From positions 62,001-126,000 of the forward strand of contig NZ_VIRG01000066.1 in NCBI RefSeq assembly GCF_008107695.1: DNA of 64,000 nucleotides. Direction: 5' to 3'. This stretch comes from Stappia sp. BW2. Lineage in GTDB: Bacteria; Pseudomonadota; Alphaproteobacteria; Rhizobiales; Stappiaceae. Position numbers and translations under genes: made by a program. Position 1 is the stretch's first letter. The number at the start of each line of letters is the position of its first letter. This document shows positions 1-8,110 of this stretch, piece after piece. The notes beneath the pieces were generated by a model that was given only the letters and a program-made list of their open reading frames with translations, was not told the DNA's origin and ran no database searches.

Positions 1-253
1 TGTCGATGATGGTGGCGCCGATTTTCGGCCGCACATCCACGAGCCCGTAGGCCTTCAGGATACGCATCGCCTCGCGCACAGTGTTCCGGCTGGCGTTGAA
101 CTGGGCGCATAGTTCGCGCTCGGTCGGCAGGCTGTCCCCCACCGTCAACCCGGAACGCGCGATAAGGTCACGGATTTGCTGCACGACGGCGTCCACTGCG
201 GAGCCACCCGCTTGCCCAGTCCGCACCAAGGCCTCACCCGTTTCCGCGTCCAT
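1..253 (-). CDS. GntR/FadR-family transcriptional regulator (N-terminal part, cut by window edge)
   Basis: The first 84 residues of a DNA-binding regulator are present; the rest lies before base 1. The visible part is a GntR winged helix-turn-helix. It has the family pattern of an amphipathic helix, then LPTERELCAQFNASRNTVRE, then a wing region containing KIGATIID. The ATG at 253 follows an AGGA-type ribosome binding site. GntR regulators bind inverted repeats and usually sense a small metabolite through a C-terminal domain, here not visible, so the FadR, HutC or other subclass cannot be decided. It points away from the gene at 810. A 6-bp inverted repeat lies just upstream of its start and may be its own operator. 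Confidence 0.85.
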   Translation of the reverse strand, partial: MDAETGEALVRTGQAGGSAVDAVVQQIRDLIARSGLTVGDSLPTERELCAQFNASRNTVREAMRILKAYGLVDVRPKIGATIID

Positions 254-285
254 CACCTGTTCCTGAAAATGCGTCGCGCCCAATC

Positions 286-307
286 GGTCCAGCTTATTTG
301 TTGGACC
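286..307. promoter_or_regulatory. Candidate GntR operator (inverted repeat)
   Basis: GGTCCA (286-291) and TGGACC (302-307) form a perfect 6-bp inverted repeat with a 10-base spacer, 33 bases upstream of the GntR start codon. GntR-type regulators often repress themselves through such sites. Only the symmetry and position support the call. Confidence 0.35.
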
Positions 308-397
308 AAGAAATACCTACTGAGAGAATTAACCAGTGTCAACGCCGCTGCGTCATTTTCATTAATTTTCTAAATTTTCACTATACTTTTCTGATAT

Positions 398-592
398 TTA
401 CATGTAACAATTATTAGTAATATATTTTTCCGCCAACTCCTTCCGACTGCAAGGCAAGGGCTTTTCACGCCATTTGTCATACCAGAATAGCAAGCTCCAA
501 TAGGAACTCGGCACCAACTGCTCCACGAAGGCGTCGACGTAAGACACAGCGCCTTCCACCGCGTGCGGAGACTGAGCTGGTTTGGCTTCCTC
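398..592 (-). pseudogene. Possible 3' remnant of an unknown gene
   Basis: A 64-codon minus-strand open frame without a convincing start codon reads like genuine protein. It contains SYVDAFVEQLVPSSYW, then LLFWYDKWREKPLPCSRKEL, and ends NNCYM-stop. A TGA stop closes the frame at 593-595, so if this was a gene it has lost its 5' part. The aromatic-rich, evenly mixed composition differs from the Arg/Ala-rich translations of the other frames here. I recognise no family. It could also be a chance open frame in an A+T-rich gap. Confidence 0.25.
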
Positions 593-809
593 TCATAAGC
601 CCCCCTGGCGCTGTCCGCGCCCAGTGAAGCCGCCTCCCCCCCCTCCACCGACACCTGACCTCAACCCCGGTACCGGGGCGATGACGTCCGCGCACCCGCA
701 CCCATGCCGCACCTGCCACATCAGCATTGTGGATAAATTGAAACCTGGCAGCGCCGACTACAAAACCATGTAAGGTTCCCCTCCGGAGAGACACAGATTT
801 GGAGCTGCC

Positions 810-1784
810 ATGAGCGGATTGCTTGCCCTTCTCGATGACGTTGCCGCAATTGCGAAGATCGCAGCAGCGTCCGCAGATGACGTGATCGGCCAGGCGGCCA
901 AGGCAGGCGCGAAGGCGGCAGGGGCCGTGATTGACGACGCAGCCGTCACCCCGAAATATGTCGCCGGGTTTTCGCCAGCGCGCGAAATTCCGATTGTCTG
1001 GCGCATCGCAAAGGGCTCGATCAAGAACAAGCTGCTTTTTCTGCTGCCTGCCGGTCTTGCCCTCAACGAGTTTCTGCCCGGTGCCATCACGCCCCTGTTG
1101 ATGCTAGGGGGCGCCTATCTGTGTTTCGAGGGCGCCGAAAAGATCTACCACCTCTTCAAGCCGCACCATCACGACGCCGACCAACCCGAAGACTTTGTCG
1201 CCGACCCCCTGCATCTGGAAGAACAAAGGGTGTCAGGGGCTATCAAGACCGATTTCATTCTGTCAGCCGAAATCATGACGATCGCCCTGTCGGAAATTCC
1301 GGAGAGCACCCTCTGGCTGGAAGCGGCAGCCCTGGCCATTGTCGCCATCGGCATCACCGCCGTCGTCTACGGCTCGGTCGCGTTGCTGGTGAAGGCGGAC
1401 GATTTCGGCCTGATGCTGACGCGCTATGGCCGCCTGTCGGTAACCCGCGCCATTGGGCACGGCATCGTGAAAGCCATGCCCGGCTTCATGAAACTGCTGA
1501 TGATCGTCGGCACCGCTGCCATGCTTTGGGTCGGCGGGTCCATCGTGCTTCATGGCACGGAAGTTCTGGGCTTCGGCCTGATCTACGATACCATCCATGA
1601 TATCGCGCACAACGTTGCGCACGCGGTCCACGTCGCTCAAGGCTTCGTCACCTGGGCGGTCACCGCGACCCTGGACGGTATCTTCGGCCTGGCATTCGGC
1701 ATGGTGCTAATCCCGATCACCACCAAGGTGATCGTGCCGCTCTGGCGGCTCGTCAGAGGCAAATCCGCCACAAAGAGCCACTGA
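810..1784 (+). CDS. DUF808 / YedI-family inner-membrane protein
   Basis: This 324-residue protein matches the DUF808 family (E. coli YedI), multi-pass inner-membrane proteins of unknown function. The family's N-terminal half is visible: SGLLALLDDVAAIAKIAAAS, an Ala-rich helix, then a VTPKYVAGFSPAREIPIVWR segment leading into a hydrophobic span near residues 70-105. At least four further hydrophobic segments follow, around residues 165-195, 225-250 and 285-310. The start at 810 has GGAG eight bases upstream. The gene stands alone and ends in a strong terminator. No transport or enzymatic role is established for the family, and I infer none. Confidence 0.88.
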   Translation: MSGLLALLDDVAAIAKIAAASADDVIGQAAKAGAKAAGAVIDDAAVTPKYVAGFSPAREIPIVWRIAKGSIKNKLLFLLPAGLALNEFLPGAITPLLMLGGAYLCFEGAEKIYHLFKPHHHDADQPEDFVADPLHLEEQRVSGAIKTDFILSAEIMTIALSEIPESTLWLEAAALAIVAIGITAVVYGSVALLVKADDFGLMLTRYGRLSVTRAIGHGIVKAMPGFMKLLMIVGTAAMLWVGGSIVLHGTEVLGFGLIYDTIHDIAHNVAHAVHVAQGFVTWAVTATLDGIFGLAFGMVLIPITTKVIVPLWRLVRGKSATKSH

Positions 1785-1820
1785 GACAGCACCAGCACTT
1801 CCATTTCAGTCGAAACAAGC

Positions 1821-1855
1821 AAGGCAATCGGACGGGTCCGTCCGATTGCCTTTTT
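1821..1855 (+). terminator. Rho-independent terminator of the DUF808 gene
   Basis: A perfect 14-bp stem (1821-1834 with 1839-1852) closes over the loop GGTC and is followed by a run of T. It lies 37 bases after the stop codon and separates this gene from the convergent histidine decarboxylase gene. Confidence 0.93.
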
Positions 1856-1903
1856 CATTCGCGGACAAAACCTTTGCGCTTCCGACCGGTGGACAGGACC
1901 GGC

Positions 1904-2779
1904 TCACGTCAGGCCGACAGCCTGCTCCCAGTCGTTCAAGGTCAGGTCGTAAAGCGTGTTGAAGCCCGGGGCAGGAACTGCCCGCTGGGCCAGCGTGACA
2001 TAGGGCGCGACAGTGAGCGCCGTACCGACAAAGCCGGGCTGCATGATGACATAGGCATAGGCCATGAAAGTGCGGTCATAGAGAACGGACTGGTCCTTGC
2101 CGCAGGCAACGATGCTCCACGCCACGGATTTCTGGTGCTCCTCCAGAAACGCCTTCAACTCGGTCTCGTTGTCGTTCCTGGTCCAGGTTCCGGCATCCTC
2201 GATAAACAGATCCGCAGAGTTATAGCGGTCGCGGGTGATCGACAGCGCGATGTAGCACCACACCCCATAGGCCTCCCCCTTGTCAGGATCAGGCTCCCGG
2301 TCCCGCGGGCGAAAGTTTGTGGTGCTCTTGTTGGCGCAGATGACATGCGCACCGGGGGCCGGCGGAAAGCGCCGGTGCGGCTCCGTTCCGAACAGGGCTA
2401 TACCGGCATCGATGAGCGGCCCGGCGTCATAGACCGGCAACTCCGATCCGTCATATTGCTTGGCGCTAAACATGGGTTTCAGCGTGTCGAGCGGGCTGTT
2501 GTAGGCAAGGTCATAACCCCAGACGTTCCCGGCGATACCACAGAAGGAAGACGCCGTTTCCATGTTGATCTGGCCGATATAGGCGTCATTTGCCTCGGAC
2601 CTGTCGTACGCAACAATACCGTCCAGCAGAAAATCGTCCGTTTTCTCGACAGTTCCCGTGGCCACCTTGACCACCGAAACATAGCCGTTGCCGAGGTTTC
2701 CTGGCCGAGCATAACCGTCACAATAGGTCGGATATCCGCTGATGGCGGTCCGGTCGACAGTGGAAATGGTCTTGCGCAT
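1904..2779 (-). CDS. hdcA: Pyruvoyl-dependent histidine decarboxylase
   Basis: This 291-residue protein converts histidine to histamine and CO2. It follows the Lactobacillus 30a and Clostridium pyruvoyl enzymes closely: DGIVAYDR, AYIGQIN, TASSFCG, WGYDLA, RRFPPAPGAH, GYVW-like core, LFIEDAGTWT and SIVACGKD are all in order. Those enzymes are made as a pi-chain that cleaves itself between two serines, turning the second into the pyruvoyl cofactor; here the pair is Ser77-Ser78. Asp59 and Glu194 correspond to the catalytic Asp63 and Glu197. I chose ATG 2779, because GAGGGG lies just upstream and homology begins there; the longer frame to 2866 adds 29 unrelated residues. No histidine/histamine antiporter gene is adjacent. 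Usual hosts are Gram-positive, so this looks transferred. Confidence 0.93.
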   Translation of the reverse strand: MRKTISTVDRTAISGYPTYCDGYARPGNLGNGYVSVVKVATGTVEKTDDFLLDGIVAYDRSEANDAYIGQINMETASSFCGIAGNVWGYDLAYNSPLDTLKPMFSAKQYDGSELPVYDAGPLIDAGIALFGTEPHRRFPPAPGAHVICANKSTTNFRPRDREPDPDKGEAYGVWCYIALSITRDRYNSADLFIEDAGTWTRNDNETELKAFLEEHQKSVAWSIVACGKDQSVLYDRTFMAYAYVIMQPGFVGTALTVAPYVTLAQRAVPAPGFNTLYDLTLNDWEQAVGLT

Positions 2780-2945
2780 GATGCCCCTCAAAATGCCCGT
2801 GTTTGCAATGATGTGCGAATGCTGATCCGCACCTTCATTTAACACCGGCAAGCCAGGGGATTTCAATTTATTGTTTTAATTTGAAGTATATTCTACTTAT
2901 GCGATTTCCCGCATCACAACCGGTTCCAGCGCTCCGTAACGGCGT

Positions 2946-3668
2946 TCACGCTTCAATGGCAGTCGGCATCAGCGCGCCGAGATCCTCCCCCTTCAGAAAC
3001 CGTGCGAAAAGATCGGCCGCCTTATCCGTATCAAGTGGCATGGTCTCGATCCGTTTCGGCAGATCGACGCGCTGTGCCTCGTTCAGCACGTGTCCGCGCA
3101 GTTCGGCGATCTTCCCAAGATACTGCGGAGTGATTTCGGGATGCGGCTGGCAGGTCAGAATTCGGCCGGGCAGATGAAGTCCGGCTATCGGACAGCCTGC
3201 ACTTCTTGCAACAACCTCCAACCCGTTCGGGACCTCGGTCACCTGGTCCTGATGCCATGCGTTGAGCACCAGCTTCTCGTGGCCTAACCCGTGATAGGTT
3301 TGCGGACCAGCGGTGAAGCCTCTCTCTGACCGCTCCACCCGGCCACCAAGAGCATGTGCGATGATCTGATGCCCGAAACACACGCCGATCAGCGGACGCT
3401 CACTCTGCTGGATGGCACGGATGAAATCTTCCAGCGGCGCAATCCAGCCATGGTCTTCATAGGCCCCATGACGGGACCCGGTAATGAGCCATGCGTCCGC
3501 ATCGTTCGGCCCCTCCGGAAATTGACCCGCCTCGACATCATAAGTCGTGAAGGAAAATTCGCGATCTGCCAACAACTGCCGGAAGCAGGCGTCATAGTCG
3601 CCCAGCTTCTCTGCCAGTTCGTCTGGAGCGTGTCCGGGCTGCAAGATGCCGATATGTCTGGAAATCAT
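2946..3668 (-). CDS. Class I glutamine amidotransferase-like protein
   Basis: The 240-residue protein is a single class I (triad) glutamine amidotransferase domain resembling the GATase part of GMP synthase. The nucleophile elbow GVCFGHQIIAHALGG puts the catalytic cysteine at residue 97; QPHPEI supplies His176 and Glu178. There is no fused synthetase domain, so it either partners another protein or acts as a gamma-glutamyl hydrolase, as PuuD-type members do. The start at 3668 was preferred over 3740 because the family begins at MISRHIGILQPG and the longer version would run into the upstream gene. It lies 40 bases after the GNAT gene and 166 before hdcA, all on the minus strand. A shared role with hdcA is inference only. 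Confidence 0.85.
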   Translation of the reverse strand: MISRHIGILQPGHAPDELAEKLGDYDACFRQLLADREFSFTTYDVEAGQFPEGPNDADAWLITGSRHGAYEDHGWIAPLEDFIRAIQQSERPLIGVCFGHQIIAHALGGRVERSERGFTAGPQTYHGLGHEKLVLNAWHQDQVTEVPNGLEVVARSAGCPIAGLHLPGRILTCQPHPEITPQYLGKIAELRGHVLNEAQRVDLPKRIETMPLDTDKAADLFARFLKGEDLGALMPTAIEA

Positions 3669-3708
3669 TGATGGGTCTCGTGAAGCGAATCCGGTGAACG
3701 CCGTGCAC

Positions 3709-4407
3709 TCATGATTGCCGGCTTGCCACCGCTTCCGCAAGACACTCGCCGAGCTTGTGTTTCTGCTCTCCTGACGGCCCGAAATTTTCCGGTGCCAGCC
3801 AAGCCTCGTAGCCCTGTTTCAGTACAGGCCATTCCTTGTCGATAATCGAGAACCATGCGGTATCGCGATTGAACCCCTTGACCACGAGGTGTTGACGGAA
3901 GACGCCCTCCTCACTGAAGCCGAACCGAAGGGCCGCCTGTTTGGATGGCAGGTTCTCGTTGTTGCACTTCCATTCGAAACGGCGATAGCCGAGATCGTCG
4001 AAGACGTATTTCATGAACAGATACAGGGCTTCGGTCGCCCCGCGTCTGCGGGACATCAGTGGCCCCCAATAGATGTTGCCGATTTCGATGACGCCGTTGG
4101 CCGCATCAATCCGCATGAGCGTCTGCCGCCCCGCCACTGTGCCGGTTTCCCTGTCGATGACGGCAAAGAATAGCGGGTCCTTGCTGGCCGCAACCTTTTC
4201 CACCCAGGGACGGAATCCGGCTTCCGTATCGGGCGGATATTCAGGCAGCCAACGGAATTTCTGATCGCCGTCCGGCACATCGGAGGCCTTGAATAAGCCA
4301 GACGTATGACGCTCCGGATCAAGCGGCTCAAGGGAAACGTAACGGCCTTCTATCGGCTTGTGCTCCGGCCGGGGACGCGCGGTCCAGCGGCTCAGGTCTT
4401 CAGGCAT
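3709..4407 (-). CDS. GNAT-family N-acetyltransferase (RimJ/RimL-like)
   Basis: This 232-residue protein is a GNAT acetyltransferase of the RimJ/RimL-like type. It shows GRYVSLEPLDPERH at the N-terminus, the beta strands FFAVIDRETGTVAGRQTLMRI and IEIGNIYWGP, and the acetyl-CoA loop MSRRRGATEALYLFMKYVF, followed by YRRFEWKCNNENLPSKQAA. RimJ/RimL-like proteins acetylate N-terminal or side-chain amino groups of proteins or small amines; the substrate here is unknown. ATG 4407 has CGGAG at the right distance, while the upstream Cys-rich extension in the longer frame is not family-like. It is probably the first gene of a minus-strand unit with the amidotransferase and perhaps hdcA, and is divergent from the BNR gene. 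Confidence 0.88.
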   Translation of the reverse strand: MPEDLSRWTARPRPEHKPIEGRYVSLEPLDPERHTSGLFKASDVPDGDQKFRWLPEYPPDTEAGFRPWVEKVAASKDPLFFAVIDRETGTVAGRQTLMRIDAANGVIEIGNIYWGPLMSRRRGATEALYLFMKYVFDDLGYRRFEWKCNNENLPSKQAALRFGFSEEGVFRQHLVVKGFNRDTAWFSIIDKEWPVLKQGYEAWLAPENFGPSGEQKHKLGECLAEAVASRQS

Positions 4408-4625
4408 GGTCAACTCCGGAAAGGGCATGGCTTGCAGGTGCCGACAGTGTGCTACCGGCAGGCTCCGTCTGTCTAGCGCGTCACAGGCGCCGCAGGGAGA
4501 TCCAGTTTTGCAAGTACAAGAGGACCAGTTCCCCGCCCCCAAACACCCGCAAAAGGTGCAAAGCACCCCATCCACTCCCGAACAAACTCGTGGTAATCTC
4601 AATTTCTCTCTCGTGGAGGTGAACC

Positions 4626-5783
4626 ATGACTTCGGGTGTGACAGTACTTGTCGGGACCACAAAGGGGGCGTTTCTGCTGGAGGGCGGAAACAACCGGGTT
4701 GGCTGGAAGGTCAATGGTCCTTTCTGCGACGGCTGGTCGATCAATCATATGGTCGGCGATGCAGACACTGGCACGATCTGGGCCGGCGGCGGCGGTGAAT
4801 GGTCCGGTGCGGGCGTCTGGCGCTCGATCGACGGCGGCAAGACCTGGGAAGTCACGCGACTGACCAAGGGCACGATTGACGAGTGGGCCGCCAATGATCC
4901 TGAAACGGCCAGGTTTCTCAACTGGACACCGCAGGATCTGCCTTTCGGCGACGACTTCTCCCAAGTCTGGTCGCTTGGCTATGCTCATGGAACGCTCTAC
5001 GCTGGCACGAAGCCGGCGCGGTTTCTCGCCAGCCGGGATGGGGGAAAAAGCTTCACGCATCTGGACGGTCTCGCCAATCACCCGTCGGCAGACAGCTGGA
5101 ATCCGGGCGCGGCAGGCCTGGTTCTGCACACAATCGTTTCCGACCCCGACAATCCGAACAAGCTCTGGATCGGCATTTCCGCTGCCGGCGTTTTCGCGAG
5201 CGAGGATGGCGGCGTCACGTGGGAGCGGCGCAATCGGCTGTCAAACGCCGCTGCCTGTGAAGGACACGACCACCCTGCCGCCCCGCGTGACGGCGAAACG
5301 GGCCATTGCGTCCACAACATGATGCGTGGCCCAGGCAGCGGCGATCTGCTTTATCAGCAGAACCACCACGGGGTCTGGCGTTCCTCGGACGGTGGCCTCA
5401 ACTGGGATAATATCACCGACGGCCTGCCTTCCACCTTCGGTTTTCCGATCCGTGTGCACCCACGTGATCCGGACACTCTCTGGACATTGCCGCTGAATGG
5501 CGACACCGAGGGTCGGTTTCCGCCGGGCGCATCTGCCGCTGTCTGGAAATCCGAAGACGGCGGCCGAACCTGGCGCGACAAACGCAACGGCCTGCCCCAA
5601 GAGGCCTGTTTCTTCACGGTTCTGCGTCAGGCGATGGGCGGCGACGTGCGGGATCCCGCCGGGCTTTATTTCGGCACAAACTCGGGCTCTGTTTTCGCAA
5701 GCCTCGACGAAGGCGAAAGCTGGCAGGAAATCGCCCGCCACCTGCCAACCGTTCTGGCCGTCGAAGTGCTGGACCGGGGCTGA
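4626..5783 (+). CDS. BNR-repeat (sialidase-like) beta-propeller protein
   Basis: The 385-residue protein consists of BNR/Asp-box repeats, the turn motif S-x-D-x-G-x-T-W of sialidase and VPS10-type propellers. Six copies are visible: SIDGGKTW, SRDGGKSF, SEDGGVTW, SSDGGLNW, SEDGGRTW and SLDEGESW. It begins TVLVGTTKGAFLLEGG and has no signal peptide, so it is probably cytoplasmic. The sialidase catalytic arginine triad is not evident, and relatives are annotated only as exo-alpha-sialidase or WD40-like proteins. The start at 4626 has a strong GGAGGTG site. It appears to be a single gene divergent from the GNAT gene, with a 218-base shared upstream region. Confidence 0.85.
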   Translation: MTSGVTVLVGTTKGAFLLEGGNNRVGWKVNGPFCDGWSINHMVGDADTGTIWAGGGGEWSGAGVWRSIDGGKTWEVTRLTKGTIDEWAANDPETARFLNWTPQDLPFGDDFSQVWSLGYAHGTLYAGTKPARFLASRDGGKSFTHLDGLANHPSADSWNPGAAGLVLHTIVSDPDNPNKLWIGISAAGVFASEDGGVTWERRNRLSNAAACEGHDHPAAPRDGETGHCVHNMMRGPGSGDLLYQQNHHGVWRSSDGGLNWDNITDGLPSTFGFPIRVHPRDPDTLWTLPLNGDTEGRFPPGASAAVWKSEDGGRTWRDKRNGLPQEACFFTVLRQAMGGDVRDPAGLYFGTNSGSVFASLDEGESWQEIARHLPTVLAVEVLDRG

Positions 5784-5947
5784 CATATCGGACCTTGGTG
5801 GTCCGTTGCCCGCAGAACACACATCCGCAAGGGGACCTCCTGCCTCCCCGCTGAACCGTCCGAAGTTTTCCGGCGGCGTGTGCTTCGATGGCCGTCGTTG
5901 CTGTGTGTGCTCCCACAGGGGCCACAGCTGGTGCGAATGACTGATGA

Positions 5948-5993
5948 CAATTTGATGCCTGCTCTGTATACAGTCATTATCCAGTCAATTTGA
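5948..5993. promoter_or_regulatory. Candidate MocR autoregulatory site
   Basis: CAATTTGA occurs twice as a direct repeat (5948-5955 and 5986-5993), flanking the perfect palindrome CTGTATACAG (5964-5973). The block ends 13 bases before the start of the MocR-type regulator. MocR/PdxR-type proteins are known to bind direct repeats near their own promoters; function here is inferred. Confidence 0.4.
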
Positions 5994-6006
5994 AAGACAA
6001 TCCTTC

Positions 6007-7416
6007 ATGACCGAATGGTGCCCGGATCTTTCCGCCAGCAACGCCCCGCGCTACGCCGCGATCGCTGACGCCATAGAAGCGGATATCCGCGCCGGACGCC
6101 TTTCGCCGGGAGACAGGTTGCCCGCGCAACGCCAGCTGGCGGCCCGGCTGGGGCTGGATTTCACGACCGTTGCCCGCGGCTATACCGAGGCGCGGCGTCG
6201 CGGTGTGATTTCCTCCATGGTCGGCAGCGGCACTTTCGTGACTAATCCGGACGGTCTGCTGAGCCGTGGACTGCCGGGCAGCGGCCTTGCGGCACGCGAT
6301 ATCAGACGTCAGTCGCCGCCCGATTTTTCAATGAACCTGCCGCCGGAAGTCAGCGATCCGAACCTGATCACGCGCATGCGAGAAGGCGTCGCTGCGCTGT
6401 CAGCTGACCTCATCCCGCTATTGCGGTATCAGACCTTTGCCGAAAAAGACCCGGACCGGCAGGCGGCTGCACGCTGGCTTGCCGGCGTCGGCCTGAAGCC
6501 TTCGCCGGAAGATATTCTGTATGCCCCGGGCGCTCAGGCGGCCCTTGCCAATATCCTTGCAGCGCTCTGCGAGCCGGGCGACAGGGTCGCCTGTGAAGCT
6601 GTGACCTACCCGGGGATCCGCTCCATCTGCGGTCAACTCCGCCTGGAATTGCAAGGACTGCCAACCGATGAAGATGGTATTGACCCTGCCGCCTTTCGGA
6701 ACGCCTGTCGGGATGGACGTTTGAAAGCGCTTTATGTCAATCCGACGCTTCACAACCCGACCACCCGAACCCTTTCAGAGCAGCGGCGCCGTGACCTTGC
6801 GGCCGTCGCACAGCGCCACGGCGTGCCTATTCTGGAGGACGACCCCTACGGTCAGCTCAGCCGAAAGGAAATGCCACCGATTGCCGCCCTCGCGCCGGAC
6901 ATAACCTGGTACATTGGTTCTCTTTCGAAAAGCGTCGGCGCTGGCCTCCGGCTGGCCCACGTCCTTGCTCCCGACCGCAGTGCGGCCTGGCAATTTGCCC
7001 GCTCGCAGCGTACATCCTGCGTCATGGTCTCGCCGCTCACGACGGCCCTCGCCACTCAGTGGTTCGAGGACGGCACCGCCAAGGCGTTACTTCGGCACAT
7101 CCGCAACGAAAGCACAGCCCGGCAGGACCTGGCTGCAAGCCATTTGAAAGACCTGCAAACCGAAGCCGACCCGGACGGCTTTCATCTGTGGCTCACTTTG
7201 CCGAATGGCTGGTCTCGCGCGGCCTTTGTCAGCCAGATGCGCAACCAGCCGGTCGGTGTTGTCGAAAGCGATGCGTTCACGATCAACGGCACAGCAGACG
7301 AAGCCGTCCGGCTCTGCCTGGGTGGGCCGCATGACCGGAAGCAGATCGACAGCGCGCTCAGGGTCATCTCCCAGGCACTGGCCTCAACGCCGGACAGGAC
7401 CTCCACATACTTCTGA
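6007..7416 (+). CDS. MocR/PdxR-type PLP-dependent transcriptional regulator
   Basis: This 469-residue chimera has an N-terminal GntR winged helix (residues 10-78; LPAQRQLAARLGLDFTTVAR) joined to a fold-type I aminotransferase domain. The PLP-binding lysine is Lys308 in SLSKSVGAGLRLAH. The aminotransferase core is also shown by YAPGAQAALANILAALCEPGD, NPTLHNPTTRTLS and ILEDDPYGQL. Such proteins sense PLP or amino-compound aldimines and control vitamin B6, taurine, GABA or ectoine genes. No target is divergent from it here, so it may autoregulate or act elsewhere; a repeat-rich candidate operator lies just upstream. Its effector cannot be read from sequence. Confidence 0.9.
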   Translation: MTEWCPDLSASNAPRYAAIADAIEADIRAGRLSPGDRLPAQRQLAARLGLDFTTVARGYTEARRRGVISSMVGSGTFVTNPDGLLSRGLPGSGLAARDIRRQSPPDFSMNLPPEVSDPNLITRMREGVAALSADLIPLLRYQTFAEKDPDRQAAARWLAGVGLKPSPEDILYAPGAQAALANILAALCEPGDRVACEAVTYPGIRSICGQLRLELQGLPTDEDGIDPAAFRNACRDGRLKALYVNPTLHNPTTRTLSEQRRRDLAAVAQRHGVPILEDDPYGQLSRKEMPPIAALAPDITWYIGSLSKSVGAGLRLAHVLAPDRSAAWQFARSQRTSCVMVSPLTTALATQWFEDGTAKALLRHIRNESTARQDLAASHLKDLQTEADPDGFHLWLTLPNGWSRAAFVSQMRNQPVGVVESDAFTINGTADEAVRLCLGGPHDRKQIDSALRVISQALASTPDRTSTYF

Positions 7417-7589
7417 GCGAAAACAGAAAGACTGCGTAGCCCCCCCCGGCCAATCTGCCGCAGGTGAGCGACTTGCTATAGCGGCAATTTGCGCTATCTT
7501 TGACTGCAAATAATTCCAATCATTTATCAATTGACTGGATCAACGTCTCCGGCGCTTCCCGGAAGACCTCTCGCAGGAAAAGGTGTTCC

Positions 7590-7997
7590 ATGACAACTGA
7601 ACAAAGCTGGCCGAAAATTCCGCCGATCCAGACCGGCATTAAAGGTCGCTGCCCGCGTTGCGGCGAAGGCTCCATCTTCGACGGGTTCCTGAAGCTGAAG
7701 CCGAAATGCGAACACTGCGGACTTGATTACAGCTTTGCCGACCCTGCGGACGGACCAGCGTTTTTCGTCATCTGCTTTGGCTGCATTCCGGCAGTCGCCT
7801 TTGCGATCTGGCTCGAAATCGCCTTCACCGCGCCCTACTGGGTGCATCTGGTAACGACCTTGCCACTGATTCTCGTGACCTGCATCCCGATGCTGAGACC
7901 ACTCAAGGGATGGCTGGTCTCCAGTCAGTTTTTCTACAAGGCGCAAGAAGGCCGGCTGGTCACACCCGATTCTCAATCCCCGGAAAACCAGGTCTGA
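7590..7997 (+). CDS. DUF983 family membrane protein
   Basis: This 135-residue protein belongs to DUF983, found widely in alphaproteobacteria and often near cytochrome oxidase genes. It has an N-terminal zinc-ribbon-like pattern, GRCPRCGEGSIFDGFLKLKP then CEHCGLDYS, giving two CxxC pairs, followed by two transmembrane helices (about 58-80 and 85-105). Start 7590 was chosen over 7500 because it is preceded by AGGAAAAGGTG and the family starts shortly before the first CxxC. Function is unknown. It stands alone here, after the MocR gene and before a terminator. Confidence 0.87.
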   Translation: MTTEQSWPKIPPIQTGIKGRCPRCGEGSIFDGFLKLKPKCEHCGLDYSFADPADGPAFFVICFGCIPAVAFAIWLEIAFTAPYWVHLVTTLPLILVTCIPMLRPLKGWLVSSQFFYKAQEGRLVTPDSQSPENQV

Positions 7998-8043
7998 CGT
8001 CTGGACGCCCCAAGCCGGGCAAGGATCTGAATTTTTCGAGGCA

Positions 8044-8080
8044 GGCGGTGACATCGGAAAGCGATGCACCGCCTTTTTCT
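8044..8080 (+). terminator. Rho-independent terminator after the DUF983 gene
   Basis: GGCGGTG (8044-8050) pairs with CACCGCC, with CATCG/CGATG continuing the stem past a bulged A. A GAAAG loop and the tract TTTTTCTTT complete it. Confidence 0.88.
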
Positions 8081-8110
8081 TTCTGAATTCGAGAGGCTAT
8101 GGAGCAAGTG

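Larger units (their letters stand above)
254..809. other. Long intergenic region between GntR gene and DUF808 gene
   Basis: This 556-base gap holds the candidate operator at 286-307, a strongly A+T-rich tract at about 340-440 that may contain promoters, and a perfect 14-bp palindrome CCCCGGTACCGGGG at 665-678. A minus-strand open frame at 398-592 is listed separately as a possible gene remnant. The stretch 600-780 is C-rich and shows no convincing coding frame. Confidence 0.5.

Noticed and set aside
1874..2842. 322-codon plus-strand open frame
   Set aside because: Antisense to hdcA; the minus-strand product matches a known enzyme from end to end.
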